In this document: piece after piece, positions 28,058-40,507 of the stretch
How the letters are laid out: each line of letters begins with the position of its first letter
Position numbering within the stretch: the stretch's first letter is position 1
Source: Nocardia vermiculata NBRC 100427
GTDB lineage: Bacteria > Actinomycetota > Actinomycetes > Mycobacteriales > Mycobacteriaceae
NCBI RefSeq assembly: GCF_001613265.1
Contig: NZ_BDCA01000004.1
Coordinates: forward strand, 1-64,000
DNA: 64,000 bases
Direction: 5' to 3'
The notes under the pieces: model-generated
Databases searched by the model: none
What the model saw: the letters and a program-made list of their open reading frames with translations, nothing else
Told to the model about the DNA's origin: nothing
Program-made: the position numbers and the translations under genes

Positions 28058-28705
28058 CTATTGTTCGGTCAGGGCGAAGGTGAGCAGTAGGGGAGTCTGC
28101 AGTGCTCCCCGCCACCACGAGTAGCCGAACCAGACGCCCGGGGTCACTTCGCGGATCTCGTCGAGAACCTGCGGGGTGATCGACGGGGCGTAATCCAGCA
28201 GCCAGGCGTCTCGGCCGTCCAGCCGGGCCGGCCCGGTGAATACGTTCGCCGGGAAGCCCCGTGTCCCGGCGGCGGTGATGCGGTTGGTGAGGGTGCCGCC
28301 GTCCGGGCCGGTGTAGAAGGTCTTGCCGATCCACAAGGCGGGGGCGATGCCCTCGATCGCGGGCGGCCGGGTCACCCAGCCGTTGGTCACCCCGTGTGGC
28401 ACGGTGCCGCGGGAGGCCGCGCGGAAGATCTGATCCTGTTGTTCCGCCGAACAGTTGTCGCGCAGCGCCGCGATGGTTGCCTCACGATTGCCCGGATAGA
28501 GCGTGCAGCCACCGCCGTAGTCGGTGTCGGCGGCGGCGGTGGGTGCCGCGACCGCGGGGGCGATACCCGCGGCGGCGATTGCGCCGATTGCCGACAGTGC
28601 GGTTAGAAACCGCAAATACCTGGTCTTTTGTTGCCGATCGTGGCGCCTGTCGGGTGCCTGATCGACATTCGGGACAGTTGTGGGTGACTTCGGATTCCGA
28701 TGCAT
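28058..28705 (-). CDS. Exported hypothetical protein
   Basis: 215 residues. A basic N-terminus and hydrophobic core (FLTALSAIGAIAAAGIAPAVA) form a long signal peptide with AVAA at its end. The mature part has two cysteines (GGGCTLYPG, LRDNCSAEQ), probably disulphide bonded, and a C-terminal half rich in Gly/Trp (TPGVWFGYSWWRGALQTPL). No known domain was recognised. The ATG at 28705 has GGAGGT eight bases upstream. Convergent with the SRPBCC gene. Confidence 0.7.
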   Translation of the reverse strand: MHRNPKSPTTVPNVDQAPDRRHDRQQKTRYLRFLTALSAIGAIAAAGIAPAVAAPTAAADTDYGGGCTLYPGNREATIAALRDNCSAEQQDQIFRAASRGTVPHGVTNGWVTRPPAIEGIAPALWIGKTFYTGPDGGTLTNRITAAGTRGFPANVFTGPARLDGRDAWLLDYAPSITPQVLDEIREVTPGVWFGYSWWRGALQTPLLLTFALTEQ

Positions 28706-28853
28706 GGTCGACCTCCGTCGGATTGCCCCCGACTTGTTTGCCGATGCCCGACCCGTTGCTGATCGTAAGCCCGCACATTCGCGCCCGGTACCTACCTCAA
28801 CCCGAACGTGACTACGCTGGTGCGCATCCGCATTCCGCAGAGAGGACGTCCCG

Positions 28854-29195
28854 GTGGAGCCTGGTGGCCAGTTCGATATGCAGGCATTGCTCGCGCAGGC
28901 GCAGCAGATGCAGCAGGCGGTGATGGAGGCGCAGGCCGAGATCGCCGAAACCGATGTCACCGGGGAAGCCGGTGGTGGTCTGGTCCGGGTGCGTATCAAG
29001 GCATCCGGTGAGGTGCAGTCGCTGGATATCGATCCGAAGGTCGTGGACCCGGAGGATGTCGAGACCCTGCAGGACCTGGTGGTCGGCGCGTTCAACAACG
29101 CGATGGAGAACGCCCAGCAGCTGGCCGCCGAGAAGCTCGGCCCGCTCGCCGGCGGTATGGGCGGCGGCGGATCCCTGCCCGGTCTCCCGTTCTGA
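28854..29195 (+). CDS. ybaB: YbaB/EbfC family nucleoid-associated protein
   Basis: 113 residues. The family core is a helix-strand-helix dimer: the N-terminal [19 protein letters not shown] helix, strands ([20 protein letters not shown]), and a C-terminal helix ([15 protein letters not shown]). A Gly-rich tail follows. GTG start at 28854 behind AGAGGA. It ends seven bases before recR, the arrangement conserved across bacteria (dnaX-ybaB-recR group), and binds DNA broadly. Confidence 0.92.
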   Translation: MEPGGQFDMQALLAQAQQMQQAVMEAQAEIAETDVTGEAGGGLVRVRIKASGEVQSLDIDPKVVDPEDVETLQDLVVGAFNNAMENAQQLAAEKLGPLAGGMGGGGSLPGLPF

Positions 29196-29202
29196 GCCCC
29201 CG

Positions 29203-32467
<3,265 letters not shown>

Positions 32468-32485
32468 TTCTCCGCTCACCCGAAT

Positions 32486-32520
32486 CCGCCCGCCCACCGT
32501 CGCCGACGGTCGGCGGGCGG
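32486..32520 (+). terminator. Hairpin terminator after leuA
   Basis: A 9-bp GC stem (CCGCCCGCC / GGCGGGCGG), one mismatch, then a 6-bp inner stem (ACCGTC / GACGGT) with a 3-base loop, 19 bases after the leuA stop. No T-run follows. Confidence 0.65.
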
Positions 32521-32677
32521 TCGGCTGTCACCACCCTGTTCGACCGGGTGCGGTCTCACCCGTCCGGCGGGGTCTGCCTCCCATTCACCGGCGAACCGCT
32601 ATCAGGCCAGCGTGCTAGCGTTGTGGCGCATTGGCCGCGAGCTCTCTGCTCGAAATCTCCGAGCAGATGGGGGAAAC

Positions 32678-34774
32678 GTGACGACTAACGACAACTCCAC
32701 TTCACCGCCGTGGTTGCAAGGTCCGGGAATGGGCGATTCAGCCGCCGATCAGGACAATCAGACCTCGTCGCCGTCGCAGCACCAGACAGATGCGCAACCG
32801 TCCGCCGGTTCCGCGCCCGACTTCGACCCCACCGGCCCGGCATCGGACGGGGTGTCCGCCGACTCCGAGCACGCCGCATCCGGAATCATTCCGCCGGTCC
32901 CGGACAGCATCGAACAGACCACCGTCTCGCCGGGGCAGTTCGGCCCCGAGGGCGGCCCCTTCGCGCCTCCGGGACAGGGCGGATTCCCGCCGCCCGGGTT
33001 CGCGCCGCCGGACGGCGGACCGTATCCGCCGGATCCGGGCTTCGCGCCGCCCGGCGGATTTCCCATGGGTGACCACTCCGGCCCCTTCGCGCCGCCCGCC
33101 GATCCCAGCGGCTTCGCCCCGCCGTGGGCCGGCGGTCCGGGTGGATTCCCGGGCGAGCAAGGCGGTTTCGCGCCCCCGGGCGACCCGAACGGCTTCCCCC
33201 CGCAGCACGGTGGTTTCGCGCCGGGGCAGCCCGGTGACCCGAACGGTTTCCCGCCGCCCGGCGACCACGGTGGTTTCGCGCCGGGACAGGGCGGTTTCCC
33301 GGAAGGGGTCCCGCCGCCGGCTGGCTTTCCCGGCGAGCAGCACGGATTCGCACCGGGACCGCCGGCGGACCAGGGCTTCCCGCAGGGCCAGGGTGACCCG
33401 AACGGTTTCGCGCCTCCCGGGCCCGATGGGCCGGCGCCCGGTTACGGGGAGGTACGTCAGGAGACTCCGTACGGCGACGCCCGGCAGGAGATCGGCAGTG
33501 ACGGCATGGTGCGCCGAGTCTTCGATCAGCAACAGGGGCCGCCGCCCGGATTCGACCAGCCCACCGGTGACGGTGCCGCTGCGGGAGCTCCCGCGACGGG
33601 TGGCTGGGCGCCGCCCGCACCGCAGCCCCAGCAACAGCCCGAACCACAGCCGCCGCAGACCGGCTGGCCCGGCGGTCCGGGTGGTCCCGGGCCGCAGCAG
33701 GGATATCAGCAGCCGCCCTTCCAGCCACAGCATCTGGGACAGCCCGGGCAACCCGGGCAGCCAGGACAATCGGTCGGCGACCTGAACCTGCTCAGGCGGG
33801 CCCGGCGCTCTCCGCGCAGTGGCTGGCGCCGCGCCGTGCACAAGATGTCCGGTGGCGCCATCAATCCGGGGGAATCCTCGGCCGATGTGGTGCATCGTGA
33901 ACTCGTCGACCGGGTGAATCAACCGGTGCGTGGCGACTATCGCATCGCCATCCTCTCGCTCAAGGGCGGTGTCGGAAAGACCACGACCACGGTGGGCCTG
34001 GGCTCCACCTTCGCCTCGATGCGCGGCGACCGGGTCATCGCGATCGATGCGAATCCGGACCTCGGCACGCTGGCGCATCGCGTACCGCGCCAGACCCGCT
34101 CCACCGTCCGCAACCTGCTCGAGGATCAGCACATCAGCCGGTACTCCGATGTGCGGGCACATACGTCCCAGGCGCCGAGTCGGCTGGAAGTGCTTGCCAG
34201 TGAACAGGATCCGGCCGTTTCCGAGGCTTTCAGCGAGGACGATTACCGGCGCGCGATCGGCATTCTGCAGCAGTTCTACAACATCATCCTCACCGATTGC
34301 GGTACCGGACTGATGCATTCGGCGATGGCCGGTGTGCTGGATATGGCGAGTTCGCTGATCCTGGTGACCTCTCCCGCCATCGACGGTGCCCGCAGCGCCT
34401 CGGCCACGCTGGACTGGCTCGAGCACCACGGCTACAGCAAGCTGGTGGAACGAACTGTGGTGGTGGTCAACGCTTCTCGTCGTGGCGCCTCGACGGTCGA
34501 TCTGGACCAGCTACGCAAGCTGTTCCTCGATCGGACCCGCGCGGTGCAGGTGGTTCCCTTCGACGACCACCTGGCCGAAGGGGCGGAGATCGACCTGGAA
34601 CTGGTCAGCAAGCCCACCCGGACCGCGCTGCTGGAGCTGGCGGCCATGGTCGCCGACGACTTCGGATATCACGTTCCGCAACCCCCGTTCCCGGGCCCGC
34701 AGACCCAGTACCCCGGTCAGCCGCCGCAATATCCCGGTGCGCCGGGGCACTACCCGGGGCAGCAGGGCTACTGA
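32678..34774 (+). CDS. MinD/ParA-like ATPase with long Pro/Gly/Phe-rich N-terminus (EspI-like)
   Basis: 698 residues from GTG 32678 (GGGGGAA upstream). Residues 1-~365 are disordered with repeats such as GDPNGFPP, GGFAPGQ and PPGFAPP. The ATPase domain begins near 425 with the deviant Walker A LKGGVGKTTTTVGLG, then AIDANPDLGTLAHR and TDCGTGLMHSAM (switch II), and ends in PQYPG-type repeats. It resembles the EspI/Rv3876 family associated with type VII secretion, but no ESX gene is present here. No membrane segment. It could position an envelope or secretion machine; that is inference. Confidence 0.82.
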   Translation: MTTNDNSTSPPWLQGPGMGDSAADQDNQTSSPSQHQTDAQPSAGSAPDFDPTGPASDGVSADSEHAASGIIPPVPDSIEQTTVSPGQFGPEGGPFAPPGQGGFPPPGFAPPDGGPYPPDPGFAPPGGFPMGDHSGPFAPPADPSGFAPPWAGGPGGFPGEQGGFAPPGDPNGFPPQHGGFAPGQPGDPNGFPPPGDHGGFAPGQGGFPEGVPPPAGFPGEQHGFAPGPPADQGFPQGQGDPNGFAPPGPDGPAPGYGEVRQETPYGDARQEIGSDGMVRRVFDQQQGPPPGFDQPTGDGAAAGAPATGGWAPPAPQPQQQPEPQPPQTGWPGGPGGPGPQQGYQQPPFQPQHLGQPGQPGQPGQSVGDLNLLRRARRSPRSGWRRAVHKMSGGAINPGESSADVVHRELVDRVNQPVRGDYRIAILSLKGGVGKTTTTVGLGSTFASMRGDRVIAIDANPDLGTLAHRVPRQTRSTVRNLLEDQHISRYSDVRAHTSQAPSRLEVLASEQDPAVSEAFSEDDYRRAIGILQQFYNIILTDCGTGLMHSAMAGVLDMASSLILVTSPAIDGARSASATLDWLEHHGYSKLVERTVVVVNASRRGASTVDLDQLRKLFLDRTRAVQVVPFDDHLAEGAEIDLELVSKPTRTALLELAAMVADDFGYHVPQPPFPGPQTQYPGQPPQYPGAPGHYPGQQGY

Positions 34775-34849
34775 CCCAATCGTTACCCCGACCGGCCCGC
34801 GACCCCGCCGCACCGCATACAGTTACCCGCGGTGTGGAGGTCTCGATAG

Positions 34850-36622
34850 ATGACAGAACGATACGGGGCTGTCTCGCGAAGGACGGTACTTCGCGGTGCG
34901 GCCGGGGCGAGTGTGATCACTGCGGGTGCGCTGCTGCACCCGGTCGGCGCCGGGGCCGAACCCGCCCGCCCGGGCGGCCCCGGGGCGAAGGTCGCGATAT
35001 TCGGTGGTGGTGTCGCGGGCCTGACCGCGGCACACGAGCTGGCCGAACGCGGATTCGACGTCACGGTCTACGAGCGCCGGGCGCTCGGCGGTAAGGCGCG
35101 CAGCATTGCGGTGGCCGGCACCGGCCGCGACGGGCGGCCTGACCTACCCGGTGAACACGGCTTCCGCTTCTTCCCCGGCTTCTACCATCACATCCCCGAC
35201 ACGATGCGACGAATCCCCTTTGCAGGCAACGCAAATGGCGTCTGGGACAATCTGGTACCGGCGGTCGAGGCTCGATTCTCCCGGGCCGACGCCGACGACA
35301 CCCTGATCCCGATGGGGCGCTCCGGGCAGCCGTGGGCGAATCCGGAAGATTTCCGGCAGAGCGTGGCCTCGGTGATCGCCACGACGATGAAGATGCCCAT
35401 GGCGGATGCGGTCCACTTCGCCAATCGGCTGCTGGTTTTCAATACCAGCTGCGACGATCGCCGGCTGGGTCAGTGGGAGAAGCTGGCCTGGCGCGACTTC
35501 ATCGGCGCGGACGAGCGGTCCAAGGAATTCCGCATGCTGATGTCGCGGACCCTGACGACGTTGCTGGTCGCGGCGAAGGACGATCACGCCAGCGCCCGAA
35601 CCATCGGCACCATGGGTGAGCAGTTTCTGGGGAATCCGCTGGAAATCGGCAACGACGGACCGATGGACCGGCTGCTCAACGGCCCCACCAATCAGGCGTG
35701 GATCGACCCGTGGGTGGCGCACCTGCGCGGACTGGGTGTGCGGTTCGAGACCGCCGAACTACGCGCGCTCGAGATGCGCGATCGGCGTATCGCCGGTGCC
35801 ACGGTCCGCGCTGCCGAGGGGGATCGCTCGGTTCGGGCCGACTACTTCCTGCTCGCGGTACCGGTCGAGGTCGCGCGCCGATTGTGGACGCCGGAGATTC
35901 TGGCGGTCCGTCCCGAGCTGGCCGCCATGGACAACCTGGTGGTCAACTGGATGACCGGTATGCAGTTCTATCTGCGCCGGCCCACCGACATCGCCCGCGG
36001 CCACGTTGCGTATGTGGATTCTCCGTGGTCGCTGACCTCCATTTCGCAGAATCAGTTCTGGTCACGTACCCGGCTGCCCGAATTCGGCGACGGTTCCGTC
36101 CAGGATTGCCTCTCGGTCGACATTTCGGACTGGCAGACCCCGGGGATTCTCTACGGCAAACCGGCGATCGAATGCACCCACGACGAAATCGCCAGGGAAG
36201 TCTGGGCGCAGCTGCGCGCACATCTGGAAGGCCGTAGCGCACCGCAGGATTCGGATCTTATCTCCTGGTTCCTCGACACCGGTGTCGGCTGGGACGCCGC
36301 GCGTGGGCGCAATACCAACGACGATCCGCTGCTGATCAACACCGTCGGGTCCTGGCAGTCGCGTCCGGATGTGCACGGTGGTATCGAAAACCTGTTCCTG
36401 GCAGGTGATTACGTGCGTACCACGATCGACCTGGCGACCATGGAGGGGGCGAACGAGGCGGCACGCACCGCGGTGAACTCACTGCTGGACGTATCCGGTT
36501 CGGATGCACCGCGCTGCCGCCTGTTCTCCCTGTATCGCGCGCCGGAACTGGAACCGTTGCGCCGAGCCGATATCGCCCGGTACGCGGCCGGTGAGCCGAA
36601 TATGTTCGACATTCCGGCGTGA
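34850..36622 (+). CDS. Tat-exported FAD-dependent oxidoreductase, phytoene desaturase/amine oxidase superfamily
   Basis: 590 residues. The N-terminus SRRTVLRGAAGASVITAGALL is a Tat signal (twin Arg). It is followed by a Rossmann FAD motif (VAIFGGGVAGLTAAHELAERG), the RxGGR-like ALGGKARS, and EHGFRFFPGFYHHIPDTM, typical of the carotenoid/hydroxysqualene desaturase group. The C-terminal FAD contact is NLFLAGDYVRTTIDLATMEGA in two parts. ATG 34850 follows GGAGG. It is exported folded with its cofactor. Substrate unknown; a lipid or isoprenoid is likely from the family. Confidence 0.82.
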   Translation: MTERYGAVSRRTVLRGAAGASVITAGALLHPVGAGAEPARPGGPGAKVAIFGGGVAGLTAAHELAERGFDVTVYERRALGGKARSIAVAGTGRDGRPDLPGEHGFRFFPGFYHHIPDTMRRIPFAGNANGVWDNLVPAVEARFSRADADDTLIPMGRSGQPWANPEDFRQSVASVIATTMKMPMADAVHFANRLLVFNTSCDDRRLGQWEKLAWRDFIGADERSKEFRMLMSRTLTTLLVAAKDDHASARTIGTMGEQFLGNPLEIGNDGPMDRLLNGPTNQAWIDPWVAHLRGLGVRFETAELRALEMRDRRIAGATVRAAEGDRSVRADYFLLAVPVEVARRLWTPEILAVRPELAAMDNLVVNWMTGMQFYLRRPTDIARGHVAYVDSPWSLTSISQNQFWSRTRLPEFGDGSVQDCLSVDISDWQTPGILYGKPAIECTHDEIAREVWAQLRAHLEGRSAPQDSDLISWFLDTGVGWDAARGRNTNDDPLLINTVGSWQSRPDVHGGIENLFLAGDYVRTTIDLATMEGANEAARTAVNSLLDVSGSDAPRCRLFSLYRAPELEPLRRADIARYAAGEPNMFDIPA

Positions 36623-36725
36623 CCGCCCGGTAGGCCGCGCCGCGAATTGTGGCGGCCGGCGCCCGCGCCGCCGGGCTGCGGTCGAGCTCACAGCGACCGC
36701 TCGCGCGCTGCACGAGGACCACCAA

Positions 36726-36731
36726 TACACT
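36726..36731 (+). promoter_or_regulatory. -10 box TACACT of a leaderless murT transcript
   Basis: TACACT six bases before the GTG of murT, with no ribosome binding site in between. Confidence 0.5.
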
Positions 36732-36737
36732 CACGGC

Positions 36738-37982
36738 GTGGCAGACATTTCGGTGCGCGGACGGCTGGCGCTGCGGGCGGCGGCAGCGGCGTCGTGGGCC
36801 TCGCAGAAGGCCGGACGCGGTAAAGGGTCGATGATCGGCGGATTGATCGCCCTGCAGATCGCCCCGGACCTGATGAGGCAGCTGGGCCAGGAGTGCCCGG
36901 GCCGGCGCACGGTGTTGATCACCGGCACCAACGGCAAGTCGACGACCACCCGGATGACCACCGCCGCACTCGGTGAGCTGGGCCGGGTCGTCACCCAGGC
37001 CGACGGCGCCAATATGGACGCCGGAATCGTCGCGGCGCTGACCGTGGACCGCACCGCGCCGCTGGCCGCCATCGAGGTCGACGAACTGCATCTGCCCCAT
37101 GTCGCCGATGCGCTGGACCCGGCCGCGGTCGTACTGCTGAATCTGAGCCGGGACCAGCTCGACCGGGTCGGCGAGATCAATATGATCGAACGCAAGCTGC
37201 GCGAGGGGATGGCCCGCCATCCCGGCGCCGTCCTGATCGCCAACTGCGACGACGTGCTGATCACCTCGATCGCCTACGACCACCCCAACGTGGTGTGGGT
37301 CTCGGCTGGTAGTGGCTGGGCCGCGGATGCCACCAGCTGCCCGCGCAGCGGTGAACCGATCGTGTGGGAGGGAAAGCACTGGCGCAGCACCGGTGCCGAT
37401 TTCGCGCGCCCGGAACCGCAGTGGTGGGTGGACGGGGAATACCTGTGCGGACCCGACGGGCTGAAATTGCCGCTGCATCTGGCTCTCCCCGGCCGCGCCA
37501 ATCGTGGTAACGCCGCGCAGGCGGTGGCCGCGGCGGTGGCGCTGGGCGCGAAGGCCGACACCGCTGCCGCTGCCGCGGGGACGGTGCGCGAGATCGCGGG
37601 GCGGTACCGGACGGTGCAGGTGGGTCAGCACTCCGCGCGACTGCTGCTGGCCAAGAACCCGGCCGGCTGGCAGGAGGCACTGTCCATGATCGACCCGGCC
37701 GCAACGGGTTTGGTGATCTCGGTCAACGGTCAGGTGCCCGACGGCGAGGATCTGTCGTGGCTGTGGGATGTGCGCTTCGAGCACTTCGAGGGCACTGCGG
37801 TGGTCGCGGCCGGGGAACGCGCCACCGATCTGGCGGTGCGGCTGACCTATGCCGGAGTCGAGCACACCACGGTGCCGGATACTTTGCAGGCCATCGAATC
37901 CTGTCCCCCAGGACAGGTCGAGGTGCTCGCCAACTACACCGCGTTCCGTGATGTGAACCGCGATCTGGACGCCCGCGCGTGA
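36738..37982 (+). CDS. murT: Lipid II isoglutaminyl synthase, ligase subunit MurT
   Basis: 414 residues from GTG 36738. Mur-ligase-like: P-loop TGTNGKSTTT (G63-S68), central domain (LLNLSRDQLDRVGEINMIE in two parts) and a C-terminal DUF1727 domain (VISVNGQVPDGEDLSWLWDV). With GatD it amidates the D-Glu of lipid II to D-isoglutamine. The zinc-ribbon insert near 195-235 reads CPRSG...WRSTGADFARP, so three of the four usual ribbon cysteines are missing. Its stop overlaps an upstream GTG of the gatD frame. Confidence 0.93.
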   Translation: MADISVRGRLALRAAAAASWASQKAGRGKGSMIGGLIALQIAPDLMRQLGQECPGRRTVLITGTNGKSTTTRMTTAALGELGRVVTQADGANMDAGIVAALTVDRTAPLAAIEVDELHLPHVADALDPAAVVLLNLSRDQLDRVGEINMIERKLREGMARHPGAVLIANCDDVLITSIAYDHPNVVWVSAGSGWAADATSCPRSGEPIVWEGKHWRSTGADFARPEPQWWVDGEYLCGPDGLKLPLHLALPGRANRGNAAQAVAAAVALGAKADTAAAAAGTVREIAGRYRTVQVGQHSARLLLAKNPAGWQEALSMIDPAATGLVISVNGQVPDGEDLSWLWDVRFEHFEGTAVVAAGERATDLAVRLTYAGVEHTTVPDTLQAIESCPPGQVEVLANYTAFRDVNRDLDARA

Positions 37983-38011
37983 GCGCCGGGATGCCCGAGA
38001 GGAGACAGGCC

Positions 38012-38722
38012 ATGGGTGAGTCGACGGTGCGCATCGGCCTGGTGCTGCCCGACGTGATGGGCACCTACGGTGACGGCGGAAACGCGCTGGTACTGCGGCA
38101 ACGGCTGCGGATGCGCGGGATCGACGCCGAGATCGTCGAGATCACGCTCGCGGATCCGGTGCCGGAAACGCTGGATCTGTACACCCTCGGCGGTGCCGAG
38201 GATTCGGCGCAGCGGTTGGCGACCCGGCATCTGCAGCGCTTCCCGGGACTGCAGCGGGCGGCCGCGAAAGGTGTTCCGGTGCTGGCTATCTGCGCAGCGA
38301 TCCAGGTACTCGGCAACTGGTACGAAACCTCGTCGGGTGAGCGAGTGGACGGCGTCGGACTCTTCGATGTGACCACCGCGCCGCAACAGGTGCGTTCCAT
38401 CGGCGAGGTCGCCACCACACCGTTGCTGCCCGGCGTGACCCAGCCGCTGACCGGGTTCGAAAATCACCGCGGCGGAACGTCGCTCGGTGCGGATGCCACC
38501 GGCCTCGGCCGGGTCACCAGGGGAGTCGGCAACGGGGTGGGCGACGGTCTCGAGGGCGTGGTGCAGGGGTCGGTGATCGGAACGTACATGCACGGTCCGG
38601 TCCTGGCACGCAACCCGGAGCTGGCGGACCATCTGCTGCGACAGGCGCTGGGCGTCACCGACCTCGAGCCGCTGGACCTGCCCGAGGTGGACCGGTTGCG
38701 CCGCGAACGCCTGCGCGCCTAG
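38012..38722 (+). CDS. gatD: Lipid II isoglutaminyl synthase, glutaminase subunit GatD
   Basis: 236 residues, a class I glutamine amidotransferase of the CobB/CobQ type. Catalytic cysteine C94 (LAICAAIQVLG) and histidine H194 (GTYMHGPVL) are seen. ATG 38012 was chosen because AGGAGA lies just upstream; it also gives Cys94, as in characterised GatD proteins. A GTG at 37979 overlapping the murT stop would add 11 residues. It frees ammonia from glutamine for MurT. Confidence 0.93.
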   Translation: MGESTVRIGLVLPDVMGTYGDGGNALVLRQRLRMRGIDAEIVEITLADPVPETLDLYTLGGAEDSAQRLATRHLQRFPGLQRAAAKGVPVLAICAAIQVLGNWYETSSGERVDGVGLFDVTTAPQQVRSIGEVATTPLLPGVTQPLTGFENHRGGTSLGADATGLGRVTRGVGNGVGDGLEGVVQGSVIGTYMHGPVLARNPELADHLLRQALGVTDLEPLDLPEVDRLRRERLRA

Positions 38723-38815
38723 ATAACGATCCGGCAACCGAGCTCGATCATGTTGAGGCGGCGGCGGTTCGACGGTAATCTCCCGCCCGCCAGGCGTGAG
38801 GGAAAGAGGTGGCCG

Positions 38816-40432
38816 GTGCGTAGACGCGCCTTTCTACAGGCGGCCGCTGTGGCCGCACTGCTCGGTGCCGCGGGAGCGGTTCGTGGCACCGGAACCGCCA
38901 CCGCCGATCCGACGTGGAACGGCCTGTTCCGGGACTGGGTGCCCGAGATCTTCCAACCGGTTCCCGATCCGCCCGAACACACCTCGGCCATCGTGGTGGG
39001 CTCCGGATTCGGCGCCTCGGTCGCGGCGCTGCGCCTGGCTCAGGCGGGAATGACCACGACCGTGCTGGAACGCGGTTCGCGCTGGCCCAACGACCCGTGG
39101 CGCGAGATCTTCACCGGCGACGATCTGCCCGACGGCCGCGGTTTCTGGCATCGCACCAGTTTCACCGGTGTCACCAAGGTGCCCATGTCGTTCGCCGATT
39201 TCGGTGGCGTTCTCGACGTCACCGAATTCGACGGTATCGATGTGTGGCATGCCGCGGCGGTGGGCGGCGGTTCGGTGGTCTTCACCGGCTGCATGATCGC
39301 CCCCGAGCGCCGCCACTTCGACGAAATATTCCGGGGGACGGTCGATTACGGCGAGCTCGAACGCATCTACTATCCGAGGGTCCGGGAGTTGCTGCGGCTG
39401 TCGCCGATGCCGTCCGACATCTACGAGTCGTCTCCGTTCGCCCATTCACGCATGTGGGACGACCAGGCCCGCAAGGCCGGGTACGAACCGACGCCCAGCG
39501 ATTCGATCTTCGACTGGGATGTGCTGCGCGCCGAGCTGTCCGGTGCCAGCCGTCCGTCGGCCACTGCCGCGCGCAGCAACCTCGGCAACTCCAACGGCGC
39601 CAAATTCGATCTGAATCAGAACTATCTGAAGTACGCGCAGGACACCGGACGTTGCGGCGTGTACCCGGGGCACCGGGTGGACGGTATCGGGCGCGACGGC
39701 GATCGGTTCGTGGTCCGGGTGAGCAAGCTCGACCCCACCGGCGCCGTACTCGGTACCCGCACCCTGACCTGCGACAAGCTATTTCTCGGCGCAGGTTCGA
39801 TCGGTACCACCGAACTGCTGGTCCGCGCCCGTGACACCGGCGCGCTGCCCGAACTCAACGAGCACGTCGGAGACGGCTGGGGCACCAACGGCGATGTGGT
39901 GCTGGCGCGCGGAGAGAGCCGCCTGGCCGGTCTGGGCCAGGGGGTACCCAGTGCCAGTCGCATCTTCGACGATTCCGAGCTGCCGTTGACGCTGGAGAGC
40001 TGGTACATCCCCGGGATTCCGGTGGAGACCGGGGCGCTGGCCTCGCTGGGGCTGGCCATCGACCCCACCCGCGCACGCATCGGCTACGACGCCGGACGCG
40101 ACGCCGCGGTACTGAACTGGCCGAGTGCGGCCCAGCATCGGATCATCGACGCTTGCCGCGCGGTCGATCGGCGGATTGCCCAACATGCCGGTGCGTTGTT
40201 CGACTACGACGCGATCGGATATGCCGCCAATGCTCCGTTCACCGCACATCCGCTGGGTGGTGCGGTGCTGGGGCAGGCCACCGACAACTACGGCCGGGTC
40301 GAGGGCTACTCCGGGCTCTATGTCGTCGACGGTGCGGCGATCCCGGGCAGTACGGGCGCGGTGAACCCCTCGCTGACGATTACGGCTGTGGCCGAGCGCA
40401 ATGTCGAGGCGATCATCCGCGCGGGCCACTGA
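38816..40432 (+). CDS. Cholesterol-oxidase-like GMC flavoprotein, Tat-exported
   Basis: 538 residues from GTG 38816 (AGAGGTG upstream). The Tat signal RRRAFLQAAAVAALLGAAGA leads into the FAD motif IVVGSGFGASVAALRLAQAG. The rest follows class I cholesterol oxidases (ChoA type): HAAAVGGGSVVFTG, YLKYAQDTGRC, and the C-terminal active-site block HPLGGAVLGQATDNYGRV...VDGAAIPGSTGAVNPSLTITA (catalytic His and Asn). It should oxidise and isomerise 3-beta-hydroxysterols outside the cell. The family match is strong; true sterol activity is inferred. Confidence 0.88.
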   Translation: MRRRAFLQAAAVAALLGAAGAVRGTGTATADPTWNGLFRDWVPEIFQPVPDPPEHTSAIVVGSGFGASVAALRLAQAGMTTTVLERGSRWPNDPWREIFTGDDLPDGRGFWHRTSFTGVTKVPMSFADFGGVLDVTEFDGIDVWHAAAVGGGSVVFTGCMIAPERRHFDEIFRGTVDYGELERIYYPRVRELLRLSPMPSDIYESSPFAHSRMWDDQARKAGYEPTPSDSIFDWDVLRAELSGASRPSATAARSNLGNSNGAKFDLNQNYLKYAQDTGRCGVYPGHRVDGIGRDGDRFVVRVSKLDPTGAVLGTRTLTCDKLFLGAGSIGTTELLVRARDTGALPELNEHVGDGWGTNGDVVLARGESRLAGLGQGVPSASRIFDDSELPLTLESWYIPGIPVETGALASLGLAIDPTRARIGYDAGRDAAVLNWPSAAQHRIIDACRAVDRRIAQHAGALFDYDAIGYAANAPFTAHPLGGAVLGQATDNYGRVEGYSGLYVVDGAAIPGSTGAVNPSLTITAVAERNVEAIIRAGH

Positions 40433-40507
40433 TGTGGCGGCCGGCTTCCCGGTGCCACGGGTGCCGCTAGTCTCGGCGGGTACCCATTCGACGTGGAAGG
40501 GACCGTT

